Assembly (NCBI GenBank): GCA_002712135.1
Contig: PASO01000004.1
Span: 10,970 to 17,233 of the forward strand
DNA: 6,264 nucleotides
Reading direction: 5' to 3'
Source of the DNA: Gammaproteobacteria bacterium
Lineage (GTDB): Bacteria > Pseudomonadota > Gammaproteobacteria > Pseudomonadales > Azotimanducaceae
Both the position numbers and the translations under genes were made by a program. How positions within the stretch are numbered: the first letter of the stretch is position 1; the number at the start of each line of letters is the position of its first letter. The notes under the pieces were generated by a model. The model was not told the DNA's origin and did not search any database. It was given only the letters and a program-made list of their open reading frames with translations. Shown piece by piece: positions 1 through 6,254 of this stretch.

Positions 1-2220
1 TTTGGCAAATCTAAATGCATCTTCTCCTACCTCGATCCCAATCAACCTTCCTGGAATATCGTCGGCTGGAGGGTGCAAGCCACCCCATATCCTTGATAAC
101 CCACACTGGTCTGCGGCGTCTCGATAGGTTGCCCACTGTAAAGTCATATCGACGCTGGGACCGTTTTCGAAGACGAGGAATTCATCTTTTTTTATTCCGA
201 ACTCGCTCATTCCTCCCGGGAAGAACGGGTCACCAGTAATCGCGGTCAGCACTTCTGCAGCAGCTCTCGAATACGTAGAGTGCCCGGAGACATATCCTGC
301 GAACGGTGGAGTAACAAAGGTTGGGCGTTGATATGGCCACCAGTCTTCACCTAGAATCCATTGAACTCCCGCAATGTCCGCATTCGGATCTTCGATAAAG
401 TCGGGACCCTGCCAGGCTCTGAACTTTATTTTGCCAACATGTTCATCTCTAAATCCAGATATGGAATCAGTTGACTCGACGAGTTCTATTAGACCGTCGT
501 AAAGAGGTATACCGTCAGGGTTATAAGAGGCAGCGTTTGGATCTGTGCTTTGGCCAAGTTCGGCTAAAGCTCTTAATGCTGAAATGGGGCGGATATAGTC
601 ATACCAACCTTTTATTCCCCAAGCGGTTACGGCTGCATCATGCATCGCACCCCCTAGCGTAAAGTAAGCCTTAATATCCCACTCCAGATCATCTAATATT
701 GGTCCAGACCCGGCATAACGTTTCTCCAATAGGGGGTGATCATTAACTTCGTTGAGAATGACAAACCAATGTCCAGGCGGTGTTTCAGATTCAGGGCCGT
801 CAGCCCAGAATTCGGCTAAAACTCTGGTATAGTCGCCCCTTGGTACAAACTGCTGCTCATAGGCTGCGCCTGTCGCGGGATTTACTTCATACCCTTCACT
901 ACTATCTCCGCCCTGAATAATGTCATAGAAAGTAGGATAGCCTGCGGGCGAGGTTGGATAAGATGAAATATTGCCAAGTGATGCAGGTGATATATCCATC
1001 ATAGTTCCATCCGCGGGATCAAGATGCGATGACCATGCAGCAACAACAGCAAAACCCCATCGGTAGTCTTCCTCAGATTCACTTTCGAAGCTGGGTGGCT
1101 CCCCTGGGTCATGATAAACCCAGTAATCGAATCCGTCTCTTGTATGGATAGTGAGGTCTTCCGGGTCGAGAGCGAATGGTAGAACCGATCCCCATTCTGC
1201 TCCAAGAAATTCTGGTCGATTTACTTCAGTGTTATTTATGATGGTGCCAGGTGCTTGGACAGCTGGATTACCTGCTTGATCGCGGAATTCGATAAGATGC
1301 AGGGGTTGCCAACGATTTAAGTCTGAAATTAAAGGGTTTCCCGATATTTCAGGGCGTAGTTCTCGGTTCACGGGTTCGTAGTGTCGGTTTGTATAAAAGT
1401 TTTCTTCGTTAGAACCATCCACGAGACCCAGATTGATATAACATTGCGCAATAAAATTACCGAGTGCAGCAGCAGAGCCATCACTATAATCAGTTGAGGT
1501 GTCTTCGATATCATAATCAAAAAAGCCCATTAGGGCCTCGGCGTCGAGAGCTATATTTCGCGCCCTTGGGGAGTCGAGAAATCGATGTCTAATCAGTCGA
1601 TATGAGGCATAACTGATCGCTTCTACTCGAGCAGATGCTATCTCAATAGGCGGCCTGATACTTGTAAAATCACAATTGACATGACTAGAATCTCCCAGAA
1701 GCCAGGGCTGTTCCAGTTGTGCGTAAGCAGTCCAAGCATCGTACATAGCCGAAGAAATATGGAAGAGGTTTCGCGCGTGTACGACGGGCCTAGCAAAATC
1801 ATTTCTAATCGCCTGCAACAAGACTTCGTTCCACCGACGCGCAATTGATGCATCGGTCTCAGGGGGAACCCCCGGCAGAAAGTTAGCCCTGATGTTGACG
1901 GGGTTTGTGTTCGGTACTGTGAAAGAAGTCGTTGGGTCGTTCCGATTTGCAAAAGACCCGCCATTTTGACTGGACCAATGGGAGAAATAGTAATTTGTCT
2001 CTGGGCTACCTGCAGAAATACTCACTACGCTGCCGGCGGCAACGAGAGAAGGTCCCGTGCCGTTCGCTACCTCCAGTCGGATATTTGCGCTGACAGAGTT
2101 TTCCGGCCCCCCTCCAGACTGTCCACTTCCACTACCCCCTCCACAACTGATAAGTGTAACTAATAATGTCAAAGCCGCGGAACTTCTTCCGTACACTCTT
2201 ATTCTCTGCCCTCGACTCAT
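1..2220 (-). CDS. Vanadium-dependent haloperoxidase lipoprotein (C-terminus off the left edge)
   Basis: Open frame of 740 codons with no stop, starting at ATG 2220-2218 and leaving the window at base 1; upstream stops at 2281-2286 bound the frame. Residues 1-26 form a lipoprotein signal (basic start, hydrophobic stretch, lipobox LISC with Cys26) followed by a Gly/Ser linker; Gly at +2 favours the outer membrane. Residues about 45-114 resemble a divergent InlB-type bacterial repeat (VSISA...FSHW...TSFTVP...NIRANF). From about 128 the haloperoxidase begins (WNEVLLQAIRNDFARP...HARNLFH). The vanadate-pocket motifs of the PAP2 fold are all visible: K537-x6-R544-P, S645-G646-H647, and S709-R710-x5-H716-x3-D720. 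They correspond to the K/R/SGH/R/H set of characterised vanadium chloroperoxidases. The family oxidises halide with hydrogen peroxide to hypohalous acid; halide preference cannot be read here, and related members can act as phosphatases. Only a short tail should be missing. The Shine-Dalgarno sequence is weak. Confidence 0.92.
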   Translation of the reverse strand, partial: MSRGQRIRVYGRSSAALTLLVTLISCGGGSGSGQSGGGPENSVSANIRLEVANGTGPSLVAAGSVVSISAGSPETNYYFSHWSSQNGGSFANRNDPTTSFTVPNTNPVNIRANFLPGVPPETDASIARRWNEVLLQAIRNDFARPVVHARNLFHISSAMYDAWTAYAQLEQPWLLGDSSHVNCDFTSIRPPIEIASARVEAISYASYRLIRHRFLDSPRARNIALDAEALMGFFDYDIEDTSTDYSDGSAAALGNFIAQCYINLGLVDGSNEENFYTNRHYEPVNRELRPEISGNPLISDLNRWQPLHLIEFRDQAGNPAVQAPGTIINNTEVNRPEFLGAEWGSVLPFALDPEDLTIHTRDGFDYWVYHDPGEPPSFESESEEDYRWGFAVVAAWSSHLDPADGTMMDISPASLGNISSYPTSPAGYPTFYDIIQGGDSSEGYEVNPATGAAYEQQFVPRGDYTRVLAEFWADGPESETPPGHWFVILNEVNDHPLLEKRYAGSGPILDDLEWDIKAYFTLGGAMHDAAVTAWGIKGWYDYIRPISALRALAELGQSTDPNAASYNPDGIPLYDGLIELVESTDSISGFRDEHVGKIKFRAWQGPDFIEDPNADIAGVQWILGEDWWPYQRPTFVTPPFAGYVSGHSTYSRAAAEVLTAITGDPFFPGGMSEFGIKKDEFLVFENGPSVDMTLQWATYRDAADQCGLSRIWGGLHPPADDIPGRLIGIEVGEDAFRFAK

Positions 2221-2336
2221 GCGACTTATACGATTACTCGTGCAAAAATGGTTCACTCCATGCAATATTACTACACAAAATTACTACACAAAATTACTAC
2301 ACAAACGCATTTTTGTACGTAAGGCGATTGCACGTA
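2221..2336. promoter_or_regulatory. Divergent intergenic control region between the two lipoprotein genes
   Basis: This 116-bp gap separates the start codons of the haloperoxidase (leftward) and the ASPIC/UnbV protein (rightward), so it must hold both leaders and probably both promoters. It is AT-rich and dominated by the 13-bp tandem repeat. I could not find a convincing -35/-10 pair on either strand. AAGG at 2321-2324 is a possible but distant (12 nt) ribosome binding site for the rightward gene. The hexamer ACGTAA occurs at 2317-2322 and 2332-2337. Joint regulation of the two genes is inferred from the arrangement. Confidence 0.6.
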
Positions 2337-2338
2337 AT
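2233..2338. repeat. Imperfect inverted repeat flanking the tandem array
   Basis: ATTACTCGTGCAA at 2233-2245 is the reverse complement of TTGCACGAGTAAT; the right arm TTGCACGTAAT at 2328-2338 matches it except for a missing AG. The left arm also resembles the 13-bp tandem unit (ATTACT followed by CAAA), so it may be a degenerate fourth copy. The arms frame the tandem array almost symmetrically and each lies near one of the two start codons. The spacing is too long for a simple hairpin; paired protein binding sites are the more likely reading. Confidence 0.45.
2267..2305. repeat. Three perfect tandem copies of a 13-bp unit
   Basis: The unit ATTACTACACAAA occurs at 2267-2279, 2280-2292 and 2293-2305 with no mismatch. 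The array lies 47 bp upstream of the haloperoxidase ATG and 32 bp upstream of the ASPIC/UnbV ATG. Position in a divergent promoter suggests an operator array for a regulator; a slippage-generated tract without function is the alternative. The array supplies stop codons (TAG TAA) in the haloperoxidase frame, which supports the downstream ATG as its start. Confidence 0.95.
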
Positions 2339-3983
2339 GTCCCAAATTTGTCATCGACTAATTGTAATACTAATGATTGTGCCATTCGCTGTTGGATGCG
2401 GTGGCGGTGGCGGTGGCGCTGCATCATCAGAGCCTCTAGCAGGTAGTATGGTATCTCAAGGCGATCCAGCGCCTAGGGAAGATATTATCCTCTTTTCTAG
2501 GGTTAATGGGTCAGGATTAAGCAGATCTTATTCGACTGCCGAAAAAAGGGATGAGAAAACGCCGTTCTTGAGTGGGGGACTTGCTGCAGCAGACGTTGAC
2601 AAAAACGGCTTTGTGGATGTCATTGTAGTTGGAGGCAATAGTCAACCAAACCATTTCTACTCAAATGAGGAAGGAGTCTTTGTAGAGTCTGGATCTAATC
2701 TTGGCATTGATGTTATTAATTGGGGTAGTGGTCCTGCATTTGGTGATATTGACGGCGATGGTGATCTGGATCTTTTTATCGGAGCTGTAGAGGGCGATCC
2801 AGTATATCTTTTTGAAAATAGGGAAGGTGTGTTTGTTGATATAACTACCTCAGCGGGTTTAGTGTTAACCGCTGAGAACACTCTTTCTGGAACGTTCTAC
2901 GACTATGATGGAGATGGTTTTCTTGATCTTTTCCTTACCCATTGGGATGTTCAACGTTACTCTGGCCAGGATACTGAAACTGTTTGGCGGAACAACGGTG
3001 ATCTGACGTTTACGAATACAAGTATCGACACAGGAATTGCAGACAACCTCATTGAGGGAACTACTGATTGGACTTTCACACCGAATTTCAGCGATATTGA
3101 TGGCGATGGTGATGGCGATTTGCTGATGAGTTCGGATTATGGTGAGAGTCAAATATACCGGAATGATGATGATGGTACTTTTACCCGAATCACGAACCGC
3201 GATGTTATCGTAGACCAAAATGGGATGGGAGCAGCGGTGGGGGATTTTGATAACGATGGTGATATGGATTGGTTTGTAACCTCCATCCATAATCTTGAAC
3301 TTACCGGTGAACAAGATGATATTGCCCGGACCCTATTTGGTAACCGTTTATACCGCAATGATGGAAATGGTATTTTCTCAGACATCTCTAATGGCACCGG
3401 TATAGCCAATGGTGGTTGGGGTTGGGGGGCTTGTACAGCAGACTTTGATAATGACGGGTTATTGGATATTTTTCATGTTAATGGATGGATAGATAGTGCG
3501 CTTGGAGACTTTACTGCAGATCGTCTCAGATTTTATCATGGCAGGGGAAATGCTGAATTTGTTGAACGTTCAGCGGTTGTAGGGCTGGATGATGCTGGGC
3601 AAGGTAGAGGTGTGGCGTGTTTCGATATAGAGCGAGATGGTGATATCGATATTATTATCTCTAATAATTCTGATGAGCACTTGCTGCTTTATCGAAATGA
3701 AACAATCAATAATAATCATTATTTAAGCGTCCGCCTTACAGGTGCTGGCACAAATACTGCTGGTATTGGCGCCCATATCTCTGCGGTTTTGCCAACTGGC
3801 GAGAGACAAGTACGTGAAATGGGTGGCAGTAATAATTATGTATCGCATAATCCCTACGAAGTGCACTTTGGTCTAGGTGATCAGACGCAGGCAGACATCA
3901 CTGTCGCTTGGCCAGATGGGTCCATTTCGATTCAGACTGTAGAGGCTGATCAGCAGGTTACAATCTTCCAGGAGATGGAGTAA
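2337..3983 (+). CDS. CRTAC1-family lipoprotein: seven FG-GAP/VCBS repeats plus ASPIC/UnbV domain
   Basis: The 548-residue product is probably an outer-membrane lipoprotein. The ATG at 2337 is preferred over the in-frame ATG at 2166 because it starts a clean signal peptide ending at Cys21 (AVGC) followed by six Gly; the earlier start would overlap the haloperoxidase gene and read through the repeat array. Seven DxDxDGxxD-type calcium loops begin at D86, D137, D189, D253, D303, D369 and D430, spaced 50-66 residues, as expected for a seven-bladed beta-propeller. Loop 1 (DVDKNGFVD) and loop 7 (DIERDGDID) depart from consensus. Residues about 458-545 match the ASPIC/UnbV domain (NHYLSVRL, GERQVREMGG, HFGLG, VAWPDGS). 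Such proteins are secreted and calcium-binding; their biochemical role is mostly unknown. The divergent haloperoxidase suggests a joint envelope function, by inference only. Confidence 0.92.
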   Translation: MSQICHRLIVILMIVPFAVGCGGGGGGAASSEPLAGSMVSQGDPAPREDIILFSRVNGSGLSRSYSTAEKRDEKTPFLSGGLAAADVDKNGFVDVIVVGGNSQPNHFYSNEEGVFVESGSNLGIDVINWGSGPAFGDIDGDGDLDLFIGAVEGDPVYLFENREGVFVDITTSAGLVLTAENTLSGTFYDYDGDGFLDLFLTHWDVQRYSGQDTETVWRNNGDLTFTNTSIDTGIADNLIEGTTDWTFTPNFSDIDGDGDGDLLMSSDYGESQIYRNDDDGTFTRITNRDVIVDQNGMGAAVGDFDNDGDMDWFVTSIHNLELTGEQDDIARTLFGNRLYRNDGNGIFSDISNGTGIANGGWGWGACTADFDNDGLLDIFHVNGWIDSALGDFTADRLRFYHGRGNAEFVERSAVVGLDDAGQGRGVACFDIERDGDIDIIISNNSDEHLLLYRNETINNNHYLSVRLTGAGTNTAGIGAHISAVLPTGERQVREMGGSNNYVSHNPYEVHFGLGDQTQADITVAWPDGSISIQTVEADQQVTIFQEME

Positions 3984-3989
3984 AGATTT

Positions 3990-4249
3990 TCGTCCCGTAG
4001 CCTGGAGCCTGACATAGTTTCGATAGTGTCCGCTAGGGATTGACATTAGTTCTTCGTGTGAACCTTCTTCCTTTATCTCGCTCTCCTGAAGAAAGCAAAT
4101 CCTTGTGGCATTGGCAATGGTCGACAGGCGATGATGATGACTAATTTGTCTTTAGCCGCTTCCTGTAGTGCATCCACCAGATAGGCCTCGGACTCTGGGT
4201 CCAGTGCTGAGGTGGGCTCGTCCAGTATCAGGATACGCGCGTCTCGCAG
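3990..4249 (-). pseudogene. Remnant of an ABC transporter ATP-binding domain (C-terminal end, frameshifted)
   Basis: The minus strand from 4249 reads LRDARILILDEPTSALDPES, a textbook Walker B (D, E codons at 4222-4217) plus D-loop of an export-type (MsbA-like) ABC ATPase. After KLVII the frame breaks near 4131-4139. The continuation lies in another frame from CAT 4133-4131: HRLSTIANATRI (H-loop) through KEEGSHEELM and HYRNYVRLQ, the usual end of such subunits. Everything upstream of LRDAR is absent: Walker A, the LSGGQ signature and the membrane domain. No stop follows the usual C-terminus, so the 3' end is also cut or eroded; the left border is approximate. The fragment cannot make a working ATPase. 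Confidence 0.85.
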
Positions 4250-4440
4250 TTTTTCAGAAAACCGCAGCGGAGACCGGCCTGTCTGTCACCGTGCTGGGCG
4301 GAGAAAAATTAATCGATAAGGTTGCCGATCGCCTTGAAGAAACATTGAAGGTTGAGATTGGTATCTCATCAGCTTCTATCAAAAACTTTGCGCCGGATAT
4401 GGGTCGAGGAGTGGTAATCGGTTTAAGGCTGACCTACTAG
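4250..4440 (+). pseudogene. C-terminal tail of an unrecognised protein
   Basis: The plus-strand frame ending at TAG 4438-4440 reads sensibly for about 63 residues from VFQKTAAETG to GVVIGLRLTY, with an amphipathic stretch (EKLIDKVADRLEETLKVEIG) in the middle. In the same frame before 4250 the sequence is only the antisense of the ABC-transporter remnant, so the ATG at 4168 is not a credible native start. I read this as the 3' end of a gene whose front was lost at a junction near 4249/4250. I do not recognise the family; the last ten residues could be a terminal beta-barrel strand, but this is speculation. Its stop abuts the stop of the oxygenase gene with no spacer. Confidence 0.45.
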
Positions 4441-5301
4441 CTATTGCCGCTTTGGGTTGACTGGACCCTGTATAAGTTGAGTCTCGTCTTCCCGCATCAG
4501 GCTACGAAGATATCCAGGGTCTAAGCTAGCCGAATACATCTTCTCGGGGATTTTTCCCTTGAAGTCCTGGAAGGGCAGTATGTAGGGTCGGCAATGCTGA
4601 CCCAGCATGGTTACGCGTAGTCCTGGTGTTGTTTTTCGATAAGAGCCGTGCCAAAGACCTCCGTTAAACATTATCAGAGAACCTGCGGGAGCTTCGGCAG
4701 GTACGGCCTGCGGTAGCGCTTCCCCCAGTTCTGGTGATCGCTGTTCATGATGGCTACCGGGTACATAGGCGAGTGCCCCATCCTCTTTGGTGTAATCAGT
4801 CAGGCACCAGTTCATGTTGGCGATGTGAGGTGTCTGCCAGTTCCATGGCGAGGGAACGATACTCTGGTCCGTATGGAATCCGGTCGTGGCGTCCCCCTCC
4901 CAGCTGTCGGGTGTTTGCCATTTTATCCAGGCATCACTGATGGCTAGTCGATGTCCTTCACCGAGCATGTGGGTCATCAGAGCTTTCTTGACTGGGTGTG
5001 TCATTACGCGTTCAAAGATCTGATCTTCAAGGATCATATGCGAGAGAATTACATGACCAATTACCCGGGGACGGCCGTCAGGAATATCTGAAGGGCCGCG
5101 GGCGAGATCGTATGTGATACCCGTTCGTGTCTCCCCAACTCGTAAAATTGTGTCACGAATTTCGTTAAACCATTTATCACTGAGTCTAAGTGTGGACTGG
5201 GGAATGATAGTGAGTCCAATCTCATCGAGTTCCGCTATATGCTCTGCGAGACCATATTCCTCGGCGATCGCATCGATATTGATTGCAGGTTCAGACAGCA
5301 T
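4441..5301 (-). CDS. Phytanoyl-CoA dioxygenase (PhyH) family Fe(II)/2-oxoglutarate oxygenase
   Basis: The 286-residue product is a probable cytoplasmic non-haem iron oxygenase of usual family length. ATG 5301 is chosen: GGA at 5311-5309 sits 7 nt upstream. A TTG at 5313 would add four residues but has its only purine tract 3 nt away. The double-stranded beta-helix site is visible: FHTDQ gives iron ligands H143 and D145, LWHGSYR gives H218, and R229 (GLR), eleven residues later, is the expected 2-oxoglutarate carboxylate ligand. DGALAYVPGSH at about 174-184 is also typical. The family couples 2-oxoglutarate decarboxylation to hydroxylation of an organic substrate, which cannot be named here. 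It is the second gene of an operon with the VOC protein (17 bp apart), so both probably act on the same or related metabolites. Confidence 0.9.
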   Translation of the reverse strand: MLSEPAINIDAIAEEYGLAEHIAELDEIGLTIIPQSTLRLSDKWFNEIRDTILRVGETRTGITYDLARGPSDIPDGRPRVIGHVILSHMILEDQIFERVMTHPVKKALMTHMLGEGHRLAISDAWIKWQTPDSWEGDATTGFHTDQSIVPSPWNWQTPHIANMNWCLTDYTKEDGALAYVPGSHHEQRSPELGEALPQAVPAEAPAGSLIMFNGGLWHGSYRKTTPGLRVTMLGQHCRPYILPFQDFKGKIPEKMYSASLDPGYLRSLMREDETQLIQGPVNPKRQ

Positions 5302-5318
5302 GCTTGTATCCAAAGATC

Positions 5319-6176
5319 CTAGTGGTCCCAGGCATCCGGTTCTTCCGGGGTTGGACGACGACCGTCGATACTATCGAAGTAGGTAATACCAAGTAATAAT
5401 CCAAATGTGCGTCGTGGATGGATGAATCCCAGCGAGCCCTTGGGTGCGCCTTCCCAGCCACCACCGGTCGCTTCGACCCGCGCTTTGATATCCGGCAGGT
5501 CAGGCGTGTGTGCGGTAGACATGTAGATACCACCAATCCCGTTGGTTTTTGCTAGGAATCTCCCGGCAGCTTTCTCGTGCTGGTAAGGGTCCAGATACTC
5601 CAGGCTGTCTAGAGGGGCTCCCTTTTTAGCTTCGAACCATGTGATAGCCGCGTGGTAACCCCAAACCTCACTGGTATAAAGGTTAGTCAGATCGTTTTCT
5701 ACACCGAACAGGTTGCTATAGAAGGCAACACTTTCATCAAGATCCGGCACCGTGTAGGTGATCTGCCAGATTTTATCCATAAGGCCCACACGCTCTTCGC
5801 GCTTCGCGGTTGGACTCAGGATTACACCGGTACCGCGAAGATCCTGGGGATAAACCACAAATCGGTCGCCTTGTTGTGTCACCCTGATGCCAGCCTGCTC
5901 GATTCGAGCTGCAACGGAAGCCGGATCGTCTAGTGCAAACCCGCCGGCGAATAATCCTATTTTTCCATTCTCAACAAAATCAGCAACCGGTCCTGGTCCT
6001 TTGGGTTCAAAGAGTTCCAGTTGATCACACCCCCACTGGAGTGTGATGCGTCTTGCATTCGCATCAGTATCAACTGTGTCAGCGACGACAACACTATCGA
6101 AAATCGCGTTTAGTCCCGATGCTGCTTGATCTGCATTGGGTACGGCGAGTGCCAAACGGTCCGTTTGCTGGAGCAT
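5319..6176 (-). CDS. Two-domain VOC (glyoxalase/dioxygenase-fold) protein
   Basis: The 285-residue product has two vicinal-oxygen-chelate modules, about 1-125 and 133-268. Module 1 opens with TDRLALAVPNADQA and closes with DLRGTGVIL. Module 2 opens with the clearer signature IWQITYTVPDLDESVAFY..LFG and closes with GFIHPRRTFGLLLGI, like methylmalonyl-CoA epimerase or glyoxalase relatives. The usual metal-ligand positions are altered: the first-strand His is Arg7 in module 1 and Gln138 in module 2, and the final Glu of module 2 is replaced by Gly (LLLGI). Glu54 and Glu193 may be retained ligands. Possible roles are isomerase, lyase, ring-cleavage enzyme or binding protein; the sequence does not decide. 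The ATG at 6176 has a good ribosome binding site. It is followed after 17 bp by the PhyH oxygenase, indicating co-transcription. Confidence 0.85.
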   Translation of the reverse strand: MLQQTDRLALAVPNADQAASGLNAIFDSVVVADTVDTDANARRITLQWGCDQLELFEPKGPGPVADFVENGKIGLFAGGFALDDPASVAARIEQAGIRVTQQGDRFVVYPQDLRGTGVILSPTAKREERVGLMDKIWQITYTVPDLDESVAFYSNLFGVENDLTNLYTSEVWGYHAAITWFEAKKGAPLDSLEYLDPYQHEKAAGRFLAKTNGIGGIYMSTAHTPDLPDIKARVEATGGGWEGAPKGSLGFIHPRRTFGLLLGITYFDSIDGRRPTPEEPDAWDH

Positions 6177-6183
6177 TGTTCTG

Positions 6184-6188
6184 TCCCT
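6184..6188 (-). promoter_or_regulatory. Ribosome binding site of the VOC-PhyH operon
   Basis: AGGGA on the minus strand lies 7 nt upstream of ATG 6176-6174. Composition and spacing are both near ideal, and this fixes the VOC start. It is the clearest ribosome binding site in the window. Confidence 0.75.
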
Positions 6189-6254
6189 ATTAAAAAGTCA
6201 CATGTCAAAAAGCACGCCAATAGTGAGGGACGCTTTGTCAGAAAACAAGCTCAG

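Noticed and set aside
1638..1964. Minus-strand open frame of 108 codons (and a similar one at 999-1205)
   Set aside because: Both lie inside the long haloperoxidase frame in a different phase; their residues show no domain pattern, while the overlapping frame carries the family motifs.
2267..2305. CRISPR array or plasmid iterons
   Set aside because: Units are 13 bp with no spacers, only three copies, and no cas or replication genes nearby.
2166..2336. Upstream in-frame start at 2166 for the ASPIC/UnbV gene
   Set aside because: It would overlap the start of the haloperoxidase gene, translate the 13-bp repeats, and bury the clear lipoprotein signal that begins at 2337.
2865..3409. Minus-strand open frames antisense to the propeller gene
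   Set aside because: They mirror the repetitive Asp/Gly codons of the FG-GAP loops on the other strand and contain no recognisable domain.
4168..4249. ATG at 4168 as start of a 90-residue plus-strand gene
   Set aside because: The first 27 codons are the antisense of the ABC-ATPase Walker B/D-loop segment, so the native protein did not begin there.
4441..5301. PhyH protein as an iron/2-oxoglutarate halogenase partnering the haloperoxidase
   Set aside because: Halogenases of this fold replace the HxD aspartate with Gly or Ala to make room for halide. Here the motif is HTD with Asp145 present, so hydroxylation is expected.
5302..5313. TTG at 5313 as the PhyH start
   Set aside because: Its only nearby purine tract is 3 nt away, while ATG 5301 has GGA at 7 nt spacing; the extra four residues carry no conserved feature.
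6203..6208. TTGACA on the minus strand as a -35 box for the VOC-PhyH operon
   Set aside because: A properly spaced -10 would fall on the ribosome binding site just before the start codon, and no TATAAT-like sequence is there.
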